Below are positions 52,018-61,932 of a DNA stretch of 64,000 nucleotides, piece after piece. The notes under the pieces were generated by a model. The model saw only the letters and a list, made by a program, of their open reading frames with translations, did no database searches and was not told the origin of the DNA. Numbering within the stretch: position 1 is the first letter of the stretch; every line of letters begins with the position of its first letter. This DNA is from Gemmobacter sp034519525 (lineage in GTDB: Bacteria; Pseudomonadota; Alphaproteobacteria; Rhodobacterales; Rhodobacteraceae), in NCBI GenBank assembly GCA_034519525.1, contig JAXHOJ010000018.1, positions 1 to 64,000 on the forward strand. Direction: 5' to 3'. The translations under genes and the position numbers were made by a program.

Positions 52018-53388
52018 ATGCCCGCAAACCTGACCCTTGATGCCCTGAAAGCCGCCGTCGCCGCAGGCGAGATCGACACTGTTGCCGCCTGTCTGGTGGA
52101 TATGCAGGGCCGCCTGATGGGCAAACGCTTTCACGCCCAGCATTTCCTCGATTCTGCCTATGAGGAAACCCACTGCTGCAACTACCTGCTCGCCACCGAT
52201 ATGGAGATGCATACCGTGCCCGGCTATGCCAGCACCTCCTGGGCGGCAGGTTACGGCGATTATGTGATGAAGCCCGATCTGGCCACCCTGCGCCGCCTGC
52301 CCTGGGCGCCGGGCACCGCCATGGTGATGTGCGACGTGCTGGACCATCACACCCACGAACCCGTGCCCCATGCCCCGCGCGCGGTGCTGAAACGCCAGGT
52401 CGAACGTGCCCGCGCCATGGGCTTTGACGCGATGATGGCGACCGAACTGGAATTCTTCCTGTTCGACGAAACCTTCGCCGATCTGTTCGACCGCGGCTTC
52501 CCGCTGCCCACGCCCAAGGCGCGGCACAATGTCGATTACTCGATCTGGGGCACCAGCGCGGATGAGCCGATCATGCGCGACATCCGCAACAAGCTGTGGG
52601 ATGCGGGCATCCCGATCGAATGTTCCAAGGGCGAGGCCGACGCCGGGCAGGAAGAGGTGAACGCCCGCTATTCCGATGCGCTGGATACCGCCGACATGCA
52701 CAGCATCATCAAGCTGGGCGTGAAGCAGATCGCACAGGCGCATGGCGCATCTGTCACCTTCATGGCGAAATACGATCACCGCAAGGCCGGATCATCCAGC
52801 CATATTCACCAGTCGCTGTGGAAGGACGGCAAGCCCGCCTTCCGCGACAAGGCCGACCCGCACGGCATGTCGCCGCTGATGAAGCACTATCATGGCCGGG
52901 CCAGCTGGCCCATGCCGAGGAAATCACCGCGTTTCTGGCGCCCTACGTCAACAGCTACAAACGCTTCGTCGTGGGCATGTTCGCACCGACCAAAGCCGTC
53001 TGGTCGCTCGACAACCGCACCGCCGGCTTCCGCGTCTGCGGCGAAGGCAGCAAGGCCGTGCGGGTCGAATGCCGCATCGGCGGCGCCGACCTGAACCCCT
53101 ATCTGGCCTGCGCCGCGCTGCTGGCCGCCGGGCTGGACGGGATCGAGAAGAAGATGGAGCTGGAGCCGGAAATGAAGGGCGACATGTATGCCGCCGCCGG
53201 TGCGCGTGAAATCCCCAAAACCCTGGGCGCCGCCGCCGCCGCGCTGAAAGGTTCGGCCATGCTGCGGGCGGCCTTTGGCGATGATGTGGTGGATCACTAC
53301 GTCCATGCCGCCGAATGGGAATTGCACGAGACAGGACCGCGTGGTCACCGATTGGGAACGCGCAGCGCGGCTTCTGGAGCGGGCCTGA
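52018..53388 (+). CDS. Glutamine-synthetase family ligase (gamma-glutamyl-amide synthetase-like), frameshifted
   Basis: An approximately 456-residue ATP-dependent ligase of the glutamine synthetase superfamily. Conserved parts: CLVDMQGRLMGKR (N-terminal beta-grasp), MATELEFFLF (first metal Glu), ECSKGEADAGQEEVN, VTFMAKYDH and SSSHIHQSLW (ATP/metal His), then GFRVCGEGSKAVRVECRIGGADLNPYLA. Frame changes occur near 52900-52920 and near 53335-53365; the true C terminus reads DRVVTDWER..RLLERA and ends at 53388. Linkage to aldehyde and alcohol dehydrogenases suggests it attaches glutamate to an amine rather than making glutamine. Confidence 0.85.
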
Positions 53389-53452
53389 CGCCAGGCCGCG
53401 GCAACCGGCGCCGCCGCGATGCAGGCAGGCCCCTGAAAAGTGACGAAGACCG

Positions 53453-54844
53453 ATGAAACCCATCCAACTGCATCTCGCCGGTTGATGGCTCGGTCTATGC
53501 CGAACGCACGCCGCTGACCGCCGCGACGCGGCCGTCGCCGCGGCGCCGCCCGCGCCAAGGCCGCGCAAAAGGCCTGGGCCGCGCGCCCGCTGGCCGACCG
53601 TATCGCGCTGGTCAAGGCCGGCGTCGCCAAGCTGAACGACATGAAGGAAGCGCATGGTCGAGGAACTGGCCTGGCAGATGGGCCGCCCCACCCGCTATGG
53701 CGGCGAATGGGGCGGCGTGAACGACCGCACCAATTACATGGCCGATATCGCCGCCGCGACGCTGGCGCCGCAGCTGGTGGAAGACAGCGACCGCTTCACC
53801 CGCTATCTGGCGCGCGAAGCCGTGGGCGTGGTCTTCATCATCGCGCCGTGGAACTACCCTTACCTCACCACCATCAACACCCTCGCCCCCGCCCTGATCG
53901 CGGGCAACACCGTGGTGCTGAAACACGCCTGCCAGACCCTGCTGGTCGGCGAACGTCTGGCCGAGGCCTTCCATGCCGCAGGCGTGCCGGAGGATGTGTT
54001 CCAGAATGTCGTGCTGGACCATGCCACGACCGAAGAGCTGATCGGCGCGCGGGCTTTCAACTTCATCAACTTCACCGGCTCGGTCGGCGGCGGCGCGGCG
54101 ATCGAAAAGGCGGCGGCGGGCACCTTCACCGGCACCGGGCTGGAACTGGGCGGCAAAGACCCCGGCTATGTGCGCGCCGATGCCGATCTGGACGCGGCGG
54201 TGGACAGCCTGATGGACGGCGCGATGTATAACGCGGGCCAGTGCTGCTGCGGGATCGAGCGCATCTATGTGCATGAAAGCCTTTATGACGCCTTTGTCGA
54301 AAAGGCCGTGGCCTGGGTCAAGGCGCTAAAGCTGGGCAATCCCTTCGATGCCGCCAGCACGCTGGGCCCGATGGCCAACAAGCGATTCGCCGCCGTGGTG
54401 CGCGCCCAGATCGCCGAGGCGGTTGCGGCAGGTGCCAGGCCGCTGATCGACCCGGCCGATTTTCCCGCCGATGACGGCGGCGCCTATCTGGCCCCGCAGA
54501 TCCTCGTGAACGTCGATCATTCGATGCGGGTGATGATGGAAGAAAGCTTCGGCCCCGTCGTCGGCATCATGAAGGTGTCGGGCGATGACGAAGCCCTGCA
54601 GCTGATGAACGACAGCCCCTATGGCCTGACCGCCTCGATCTGGACGGCGGATGCCGACAAGGCCGCCGAACTGGGCGCGCAGATCGAAACCGGCACCGTG
54701 TTCATGAACCGCTGCGATTACCTCGACCCCGCGCTGTGCTGGACCGGCTGCAAGGATACCGGGCGTGGCGGCTCGCTGTCCTATCTTGGCTTCTTCTCGG
54801 TCACCCGGCCGAAATCCTACCATCTGAAAAAGGTGACGAAATGA
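53453..54844 (+). CDS. NAD-dependent aldehyde dehydrogenase, N-terminal frameshifts
   Basis: An approximately 462-residue ALDH. The first 65 codons are split by at least three one-base shifts (near 53470, 53515 and 53650); across them one reads CISPVDGSVYAERTPLTA, AWAARPLADRIALVKAG and LNDMK. From 53654 the frame is clean: IIAPWNYPYLTTINT, FTGSVGGGAAIEKAA, catalytic Glu in GLELGGKDPGYV and catalytic Cys in NAGQCCCGIERI. The C terminus overlaps the next start as ATGA. In the cluster it would oxidise a (glutamylated) amino aldehyde to the acid. Confidence 0.88.
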
Positions 54845-56008
54845 CCGCGCATAACGTTCCGAACCGGAACTGGTCCTACCCCACAGCCATCAAGTTCGGC
54901 GTGGGCCGCATTGCCGAACTGGCCGAACATTGCAAGGCCGCCAGCGGCATCACCAAGCCGCTGCTGGTGACCGACAAGGCGCTTGCCGCCCTGCCGATCA
55001 CCGCGCAGACGCTGCGACGTGCTGGAGCGCCGCCGGTCTGGGCGATGCGGTGTTTTCCGAAGTCGACCCGAACCCGAACGAAACGAACATGGCCGATGGC
55101 ATCAAGGCCTATCTGGCCGGTGGCCATGATGGCGTGATCTGCTTTGGCGGCGGTTCCGCGCTGGATCTGGGCAAGATGATCGCCCTGATGGCGCATCAGC
55201 GCGCGGGCCTTTCGGTCTGGGATCTGGAAGATATCGACGATTGGTATACCCGCGCCGATGCGTCGAAAATCGCCCCGATCATCGCCGTGCCCACCACCGC
55301 CGGCACCGGGTCCGAGGTGGGCCGCGCCGGCGTGCTGACCAATTCCGAAACCCACAAGAAGAAGATCATCTTCCACCCCAAGCTGATGCCCGCCGTCACG
55401 ATCTGCGATCCGGCGCTGACCGTGGGGATGCCGCGCTTCATCACCGCAGGCACCGGCATGGATGCGCTGGCGCATTGTCTCGAGGCCTATTGCAGCCCGT
55501 TCTACCACCCGATGTCGCAGGGCATCGCGCTGGAGGGGATGCGGCTGGTCTTCGAAAATCTGCCGAAGTCTATGAAAACCCCGGCAATCTGGATGCCCGC
55601 GCCCATATGATGAGCGCGGCTGCCATGGGTGCCGTGGCCTTCCAGAAGGGTCTGGGCGCGATCCACAGCCTCAGCCACCCGATCGGCGCGGTGTATAACA
55701 CCCATCACGGCACCACCAATGCCGTGGTCATGCCCATGGTGCTGGAATTCAACCGCGCGGCCATCGAAGACCGCATCGAAAAGGCCGCCGCCTATCTGGG
55801 CATCCCCGGCGGTTTCGCGGGCTTTCATGACCAGATCATGGAACTGCGCAGCAAGCTGAACATCCCCGAAAACCTGTCGGCCATGGGCGTGCAATTCGCC
55901 GATCTGGACAGGCTGACCGAGATGGCGCTGGAAGATCCCTCCTGCGGTGGCAACCCGATTGCGATGACGCGCGAAAATACCCGCGCGCTGTTTGACGCCT
56001 GCATGTAA
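54841..56008 (+). CDS. Iron-containing alcohol dehydrogenase, frameshifted
   Basis: An approximately 388-residue group III (Fe-dependent) NAD alcohol dehydrogenase. NWSYPTAIKFGVGRIAELAEH opens the fold; CFGGGSALDLGKMIALM binds NAD; PTTAGTGSEV, AHCLEAYCSPFYHPMSQ and HSLSHPIGAVYNTHHGTTNAVVMP carry the metal ligands. One-base shifts near 55015 (before LERAGLGDAVFSEVDPNPNE) and 55562 (in ENLPK.YENPGN) break the frame. The start overlaps the ALDH stop. Together with ALDH it would take an alcohol to a carboxylate. Confidence 0.9.
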
Positions 56009-56056
56009 TCGCAGGGGCGCCGGTCTGCACAGGGCGAGCGGCGCCCCCTTTTGCCG

Positions 56057-57310
56057 ATGGATAGAATGACCGAACATCTGACCACCGATATCGCCGTGAT
56101 CGGCGCGGGCGCCGTGGGTATGGCCTGCGCCCTGCAACTGGCCGCGGCCGGGCATGATGTGGTGATCCTTGATCCCAACACGCCCGGTTCGGGCGCCTCT
56201 TACGGCAATGCGGGCACCATCGCCGATTACGCGGTGCAGCCCGTGGGCACGCCCGACGTGCTGAAGAACCTGCCTTCCCTGCTGTTTGACCGCAATTCGC
56301 CACTGGCCATCCGCCGCGCGGCGCTGCCCGCGCTGGCGCCCTGGCTCATGCGGTTTGCCCGGCAAAGCCTGCCGGGCGCGGCACGGCACAATGCCCGGGC
56401 CATCGCCGCGCTGGTCGGTTCGGCCAATGCCAGCTGGCAGACATTCGCCGCCGAAATCGGGGGCAGCGATATCCTGCAACACCGCGGCTGTCTTTATCTT
56501 TACGAAACCGCCGCCGCCTTTCGTGCCGCCCATGCCGATATGGCACAGCGCCGGGGGCTGGGGATTGCCGTCGATCTGCTGACCGCCCACGAGCTGGCGG
56601 GGATGGAGCCGGGCCTGCCCGGCGTCGATGGTGGTGCTGCCTATTTTCCGAAAGCCATCTTTCTGTCCGACCCCGGGCTGATGATGCAGCGGCTGGCCAG
56701 CCGGATCGCCGCCCTGAACGTGCTGCATCGCAAGGCTGCGGTCACCGGCCTGACCCGTCTGGTCGATGGCATAAGGCTGGATGCTCCCGGCCTGACCCTG
56801 CACGCCCGCCGCGTGGTGATTGCCGCAGGCGCCCATTCCCGCGCGCTGGCCGCGCAGGCGGGCGACCGTGTGCCGCTCGATACCGAACGCGGTTATCATG
56901 TGGAATGGGACATGGCCGCGCCAAGGCTGACCCGCCCCACCTGCCCCACCACCCGCGGCTTCTATCTCTGCCCGATGAGCGGCCGGTTGCGTGTGGCAGG
57001 CACAGTGGAGCTGGGCGGCCTGACCGCCCCGCCCTCGCCGCATCGCATCAACCGGCTGATCGACGGCGCGCGGGCGATCTTTCCCGACCTCGGCGCCCCA
57101 GACCGTGACTGGATGGGCTTTCGCCCCTCGATGCCCGACAGCCTGCCGGTGATCGGCCCCTCTGCCGCCGGGGCGGATGTGATCCATGCCTATGGCCATG
57201 GCCATATCGGCTTGACTCTGGCCCCGATCACGGCACGGATCGTCGCGGCGCTGGTGGCAGGCAAGGCACCAGAGCTGGACATCGCGCCCTATGCGGTGAC
57301 GCGGTTCTAG
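56057..57310 (+). CDS. FAD-dependent D-amino-acid dehydrogenase-like oxidoreductase (DadA-like)
   Basis: An approximately 417-residue DAO-fold flavoenzyme. The FAD motif is VIGAGAVGMACALQLAAAGHDVVILD; GSGASYGNAGTIADYAVQPVGTPDVLK matches the DadA-like group; RPSMPDSLPVIGPS and AYGHGHIGLTLAPITA close the FAD site. In-frame starts at 56057 and 56066 are possible. It ends the cluster and probably oxidises an amino acid or secondary amine produced by the pathway. Frame intact. Confidence 0.87.
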   Translation: MDRMTEHLTTDIAVIGAGAVGMACALQLAAAGHDVVILDPNTPGSGASYGNAGTIADYAVQPVGTPDVLKNLPSLLFDRNSPLAIRRAALPALAPWLMRFARQSLPGAARHNARAIAALVGSANASWQTFAAEIGGSDILQHRGCLYLYETAAAFRAAHADMAQRRGLGIAVDLLTAHELAGMEPGLPGVDGGAAYFPKAIFLSDPGLMMQRLASRIAALNVLHRKAAVTGLTRLVDGIRLDAPGLTLHARRVVIAAGAHSRALAAQAGDRVPLDTERGYHVEWDMAAPRLTRPTCPTTRGFYLCPMSGRLRVAGTVELGGLTAPPSPHRINRLIDGARAIFPDLGAPDRDWMGFRPSMPDSLPVIGPSAAGADVIHAYGHGHIGLTLAPITARIVAALVAGKAPELDIAPYAVTRF

Positions 57311-57370
57311 TGGAAACCAAGCCGGGGCTTTTGCCCCGGACCCCAGTGGTAATTTTGCAGAAAAAGGAAG

Positions 57371-58389
57371 ATGGCAGCCGTGCGCAAGGCTTTGGTAACG
57401 GGTTCGGCAGGGTTCATCGGCTATCACCTGTGCCAGCGGCTGCTGGCCGAGGGCTGGCAGGTGCTGGGCCTGGACGGGATGAGCGATTACTACGATGTCA
57501 CGCTGAAACAGCGCCGCCATGCCATGCTGAGCCAGAATCCCGGCTTTCGCGCCGTCGAGGGGCTGGCTGGAAGATGCCGGGCCTGCTGCGCGGACCTGAT
57601 GGCCACCGATTTCGCGCCCGATGTGGTGGTGCATCTGGCGGCGCAGGCCGGGGTGCGCTGGTCGATCGAGGCGCCGCGCGCTTATCTGGAGGCCAATCTG
57701 ATCGGCAGTTTCGAACTGCTGGAGGCCGCGCGCGCGCATCCGCCTGCGCATCTGCTGATGGCCTCCACCTCATCGGTCTATGGCGCCAATGCCGAAATGC
57801 CCTATGCCGAAACCCATCGCGCCGATCACCCGATGAGCTTTTATGCCGCCACCAAGAAGGCGAGCGAGGCGATGGCCCATTCCTATGCCCATCTCTACGG
57901 CCTGCCGACCACCATGTTCCGCTTCTTCACCGTCTATGGCCCCTGGGGGCGGCCCGACATGGCGCTGTTCAAATTCGTCAAGGCGATCCTTTCGGGCCAG
58001 CCGATCGACATCTACAACCACGGCGACATGCGGCGCGATTTCACCTATGTCGATGATCTTGTCGAAGGCATCCGCCGCCTGATCGACGCGGTCCCGGCAC
58101 GGCGCGCCGGTGGGCGCCGATGGACAGCCTGTCGCCTGTGGCGCCCTGGCGGGTGGTGAACATCGGCAATGGCGCGCCGGTGCCGCTGATGGAATTCGTG
58201 GCCGCCATCGAGGCCGCCACCGGCCGCATCGCAACAAAACGCCTGCTGCCGATGCAGCCCGGCGATGTGCCTGCCACCTGGGCCGATGCCAGGCTGATCG
58301 AGGCGCTCACCGGCCCGTTGCCCCGTACGGACATCCGCGCCGGTGTGCAGAAATTCGTCGACTGGTATCGTGGATATTACGCTGTCTGA
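57371..58389 (+). CDS. NAD-dependent sugar-nucleotide epimerase (UDP-glucuronate 4-epimerase-like), frameshifted
   Basis: An approximately 338-residue extended SDR. The NAD motif is TGSAGFIGYHL; HLAAQAGVRWSIEAPRAYLEANL and the catalytic Y-x3-K in FYAATKKASE are typical of UDP-GlcA 4-epimerases of capsule loci, as is RFFTVYGPWGRPDMALFKF. A shift near 58100 separates the C-terminal part (VNIGNGAPVPLMEFVAAIE), and the segment near 57560 (EGLAGRCRACC) looks locally garbled. The 1019-base span matches the family. No other polysaccharide genes are adjacent. Confidence 0.85.
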
Positions 58390-58443
58390 ACCGGGGTTTG
58401 CACTGTCCCGCCAGCGGGCGCAGTTTGTATGGCATCCGGGAGG

Positions 58444-59430
58444 CTAGAGTAGGCCCGGCACCACCTGATCCGGCGGGCGGTGCCCATCGGCGAAGGTCTT
58501 GATGTTCAGGATCACCTTCTCGCCCATCTCCACCCTGCCCTCGACCGTGGCAGAGCCCATATGCGGCAGCAGCACCACATTGGGCAGTTCGCGCAGGCGG
58601 GGATTGATCTCATGGCCATGTTCGAACACGTCCAGCCCCGCCCCGGCGATCTCGCCCGCGCGCAGGCCGCGCGTCAGGGCGTTTTCGTCGATCACCTCGC
58701 CGCGCGAGGTGTTCAGCACCACCGCCGTCGGTTTCAGAAGCTTCAGCCGCCGCGCATTGAGCAGGTGAAAGGTCGAAGGCGTATGCGGGCAGTTGACCGA
58801 GATCACATCCATCCGGGCGACCATCTGATCGAGGCTTTCCCACCAGGTCGCCTCCAGCTCGGCCTCGGTTTCGGGGCGCAGGCGGCGGCGGTTGTGGTAA
58901 TGGACCTGCATCCCGAAGGCCCGCGCCCGCCGCGCCACCGCCTGGCCGATCCGGCCCATCCCCAGAATGCCCAGGCGGCGCCCGCCAATGCGCCCGCCCA
59001 GATGCGCCATGGGCGACCAGCCCTGCCAGCGCCCGGCCTGCATTTCCGCCATGCCTTCGGGCATGCGGCGCACCACCCCAAGCAGCAGCGCCATCACCAT
59101 ATCGGCGGTATCCTCGGCCCCGACGCCCGGAGTATTGGAGACCAGAATCCCACGCGCCCGCGCGGTCGACACGTCGATATGATCCACCCCGGCGCCATAA
59201 TTGGCGATCAGCTTCAGCCGCTCGCCCGCCTGGCCCAGCAGGCCCGCGTCGATCTGATCGGTCACACAGGGCACCAGCACATCGCAGCGGTTCATCGCAT
59301 CGGCCAGTTCTTCGCGGCTCATCCTTGTGTCGGGATCGCGCAGTTCCACATCGAACAGCTCCTTCATCCGGGTCTCCACGACCTCTGGCAGATGGCGCGT
59401 TACGATCACACTCAGGCGTTTGGCGGGCAT
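58444..59430 (-). CDS. D-2-hydroxyacid dehydrogenase (glyoxylate reductase-like)
   Basis: A 328-residue NAD(P)-dependent dehydrogenase. The dinucleotide motif is LGILGMGRIGQAVARRA. Catalytic Arg is in LNTSRGEVIDE, Glu in the GLDVFEHGHEINPRL segment and His in LLPHMGSAT. NTPGVGAEDTADMVMALLLGV and IANYGAGVDHIDV fit the GyaR/glyoxylate reductase group. I chose 59430 as start (MPAKRLSVIVTRHLPE). It converges with the epimerase gene. Confidence 0.88.
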   Translation of the reverse strand: MPAKRLSVIVTRHLPEVVETRMKELFDVELRDPDTRMSREELADAMNRCDVLVPCVTDQIDAGLLGQAGERLKLIANYGAGVDHIDVSTARARGILVSNTPGVGAEDTADMVMALLLGVVRRMPEGMAEMQAGRWQGWSPMAHLGGRIGGRRLGILGMGRIGQAVARRARAFGMQVHYHNRRRLRPETEAELEATWWESLDQMVARMDVISVNCPHTPSTFHLLNARRLKLLKPTAVVLNTSRGEVIDENALTRGLRAGEIAGAGLDVFEHGHEINPRLRELPNVVLLPHMGSATVEGRVEMGEKVILNIKTFADGHRPPDQVVPGLL

Positions 59431-59639
59431 GGGCTTCCTCCCTCGGCTGTCAGGCGCGGCATGGGGCTTCGGGCACTTCCAAATCCCCGCGACTGCTGGC
59501 AAGGTGCCGTCTTGCGGGGCGGGGCACAAGCCCTGCCGAACCACAGAGCAATAAAGTTGCGGCGCTAACATGCCGCAGGCGCAGTAATCCGGGAGTCTGG
59601 GCAGCTTTGCCGCGGCCCGGCCCGGAAAGGACGGAAGAT

Positions 59640-60371
59640 ATGGCAGGAAGTTTCAGCGATTTCGGCAGGGCACTGGCTTGTGCCGCCGTATTCGCGGCAA
59701 TGCCGCCCGCGCTTTGGGCACAGGCCAATCCGCCAGTGATGGGCGAGGAAACCGGCGGCACCAGTTCGCAGGAACCGCCGCTGACCGAAGAGGATACCGG
59801 CGGGTTTATCGGCGGCCCTACCGCCCTGCCCGCGACCGGGCAACCCACCGTCACCCCCCGCCCCCGGCCCGATACGCTGGCCATACCGGAGGGCGCCGTT
59901 CAGACGCTGCCGGATGGCAGCACGGAATCGCTGCCCGCATCCGGGGAAGGCGCGGTGACACGCCTGCCCTTGCCCCGCTTCGTCACGCTGAAGACCGATG
60001 AAGGCAATGCCCGGCGCGGCCCCGGTCTCAGCCACCGGATTGACTGGGTGTTCAAACGCGCGGGGATGCCGCTGCGGGTGACGGCGGAATATGAAAACTG
60101 GCGCCGGGTCGAAGATCAGGAAGGTCTGGGCGGCTGGGTGCATTATTCGCTGCTTTCCGGTGTGCGGTCGGTGCTGATCCAGGCTGAACAGGCCGAATTC
60201 CGCGCCGCCCCGGACAGCACGGCCGAGGTAGTGGTGCGCGCGGAACGCAATGTGATTGCCCGCATCCTGCAATGCACCCCCGACTGGTGCCGCCTGACGG
60301 CGGATGGCGAACGCGGCTGGGTCAGCAAGGCCGCGCTCTGGGGGGTAGACCCCGGCGAAGTGATCGAGTAA
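59640..60371 (+). CDS. Secreted SH3-domain protein
   Basis: A 243-residue exported protein with a signal peptide (about 1-28, ending LWAQ-AN). A Pro/Thr/Gly-rich linker (30-105) is followed by two bacterial SH3 modules: FVTLKTDEGNARRGPGLSHRIDWVF to GGWVHYSLLSG, and AEQAEFRAAPDSTAEVVVRAE to RGWVSKAALWGVDPGE. Rhodobacteraceae carry this 'SH3 domain-containing protein' widely; the cell-wall target is unknown. AAAGGACGGA before the ATG acts as ribosome binding site. Confidence 0.85.
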   Translation: MAGSFSDFGRALACAAVFAAMPPALWAQANPPVMGEETGGTSSQEPPLTEEDTGGFIGGPTALPATGQPTVTPRPRPDTLAIPEGAVQTLPDGSTESLPASGEGAVTRLPLPRFVTLKTDEGNARRGPGLSHRIDWVFKRAGMPLRVTAEYENWRRVEDQEGLGGWVHYSLLSGVRSVLIQAEQAEFRAAPDSTAEVVVRAERNVIARILQCTPDWCRLTADGERGWVSKAALWGVDPGEVIE

Positions 60372-60413
60372 CCCGCCCCTCCGGGACTGGGAGGCCCGGC
60401 ATTACAGGAGAAG

Positions 60414-61316
60414 ATGCCGATGCAATCGCAGACCGGGCTGAAACTGTCGGCGGGCATTGCCTCGCTTGCCGTGGCCGCCACCCTTGTTGCCCTGAAGCTC
60501 TGGGCGCTATCGCAGACCCAGGCGCTGTCGATCGCAGCCTCGCTGGCGGACAGCACGCTGGATCTGATGATGAGTCTGGGCGCCATGGCGGCGCTGGTCT
60601 ATGCCGCCAAGCCCGCCGACGACGATCACAATTTCGGCCATAGTTCCGTCGAGGATCTGGCGGCGCTGGCACAGGCGCTGGTGGTGGGCGTGTCTGCGGT
60701 GGTGATCGGCTGGGCGGCGGTGGCAAGGCTGCTGTCGGGCGAGGCCTCGCCCATCGCATCGGAAAGCGCGGGCGTTGCGGTCATGGTGATCTCCATGGGG
60801 CTGACGCTGGCGCTGGTGCTGTGGCAGGGGCTGGTGGCCCGCAAGACCGGCAGCCGCGTGGTGGCCGCCGACCGCCTGCATTATCTGGGCGATCTGGTGC
60901 CTGCCGCCGGGGCCATCGTGTCGCTGCTGGCGGCGCGCTGGTTCGGCATCTATCAGATCGACAGCATCGTGGCGCTGGCGGCGGCGGGCACGCTGGCCTT
61001 TGGCGCGGTGCAGATCTTCAAGGGCGCCTGGGATGCGCTGATGGACCGGCAGGCCGACCCCGAGGTGATCGAAGGCATTGCCACCCTGGCGCGCAACTGG
61101 CCCGAGGTGCGGGGCTTTCACGATCTGAAAACGCGCACGGCCGGCAGCCGCATCTTCGTGCACCTGCATATCGAGCTGGACGGCGATCTGACGCTGCGCG
61201 AGGCGCATGACATCGGCGCCGGTCTGCGCCGCACCATTCTTCTGGCCTATCCGCAAACCGATGTGATCATCCACAAGGATGTCGCCCCCACCGAAAGGCA
61301 AGCCGATGCTGTTTGA
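60414..61316 (+). CDS. Cation diffusion facilitator (FieF-like metal exporter)
   Basis: A 300-residue CDF transporter with six helices and a C-terminal cytosolic domain. Metal-site residues match the DxxxD and HxxxD pattern: D46 and D50 in SLADSTLDLM, H156 and D160 in DRLHYLGDLV. The C-terminal domain (about 205-295) has VRGFHDLKTRTAGSRIFVHLHIELD. Likely exports Zn2+/Fe2+ using the proton gradient. It overlaps the start of the flavin reductase gene. Confidence 0.92.
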   Translation: MPMQSQTGLKLSAGIASLAVAATLVALKLWALSQTQALSIAASLADSTLDLMMSLGAMAALVYAAKPADDDHNFGHSSVEDLAALAQALVVGVSAVVIGWAAVARLLSGEASPIASESAGVAVMVISMGLTLALVLWQGLVARKTGSRVVAADRLHYLGDLVPAAGAIVSLLAARWFGIYQIDSIVALAAAGTLAFGAVQIFKGAWDALMDRQADPEVIEGIATLARNWPEVRGFHDLKTRTAGSRIFVHLHIELDGDLTLREAHDIGAGLRRTILLAYPQTDVIIHKDVAPTERQADAV

Positions 61317-61932
61317 TCTGGAAGCGCTGGACGGCGCCATGGCCTACAAGCTGCTGACCGCCACGGTCCAGCCGCGCCCCATTGCCTGGGTCACCACACG
61401 GGGCGCCGACGGGGCGGTGAACTGCGCGCCCTTCAGCTTTTTCAACGCCATGGGTGGCAGCCCGCCCATCGTGGCGCTGGGGCTGCAACCGCGCGGCGGG
61501 GTGCTGAAGGATACCGGCCGCAACATTCTGGAAACCGGCGAATTTGTGGTGAATCTTGTGCCGCACCGGCTGGTGGATCAGATGAACATCACCTGTGTCG
61601 ATGCGCCCCCCGGTGTGAACGAGCTGGAACTGGCGGGGCTGGCCACCACCCCTTCGGTCAAGGTGGCGCCACCGCGCATCGCGGAAAGCCCGGTCAGCCT
61701 GGAGTGCCGGGTTCTGGAAACGGTGAAGGCAGGCACCTTGCAGCTGGTGGTGATCGGGCAGGTTCTGGCCCTGCATGTGGCCGATGATCTGGTGTCCGAT
61801 CCGGCGCGCGGCCATCTGAAAACCCGCGATCTGGATCTGGTCACCCGGGGTGGCGCGCAGGATTACTATCGTCAGGGCGAGATTTTCACGCTGGTCCGGC
61901 CGCTGTGGTCTGATCTGGCGCCGAAGGATTAA
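61306..61932 (+). CDS. Flavin reductase family protein (FMN-binding split barrel)
   Basis: A 208-residue protein of the flavin reductase-like domain family. LTATVQPRPIAWVTTRGADGAVNCAPFSFFNAM is the FMN-binding signature, followed by GRNILETGEFVVNLV and the SLECRVLETVKAG region. Reduces free flavin or binds FMN for an unknown partner. I used the ATG at 61306, inside the 3' end of the CDF gene. It converges with the GMC oxidoreductase, overlapping by four bases. Confidence 0.87.
   Translation: MLFDLEALDGAMAYKLLTATVQPRPIAWVTTRGADGAVNCAPFSFFNAMGGSPPIVALGLQPRGGVLKDTGRNILETGEFVVNLVPHRLVDQMNITCVDAPPGVNELELAGLATTPSVKVAPPRIAESPVSLECRVLETVKAGTLQLVVIGQVLALHVADDLVSDPARGHLKTRDLDLVTRGGAQDYYRQGEIFTLVRPLWSDLAPKD

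Noticed and set aside
52018..56008. Reading the broken GS-like, ALDH and ADH genes as a decaying pathway
   Set aside because: Conserved residues continue across each one-base shift, stop/start overlaps are preserved, and similar shifts hit essential genes elsewhere; sequencing error explains it better.
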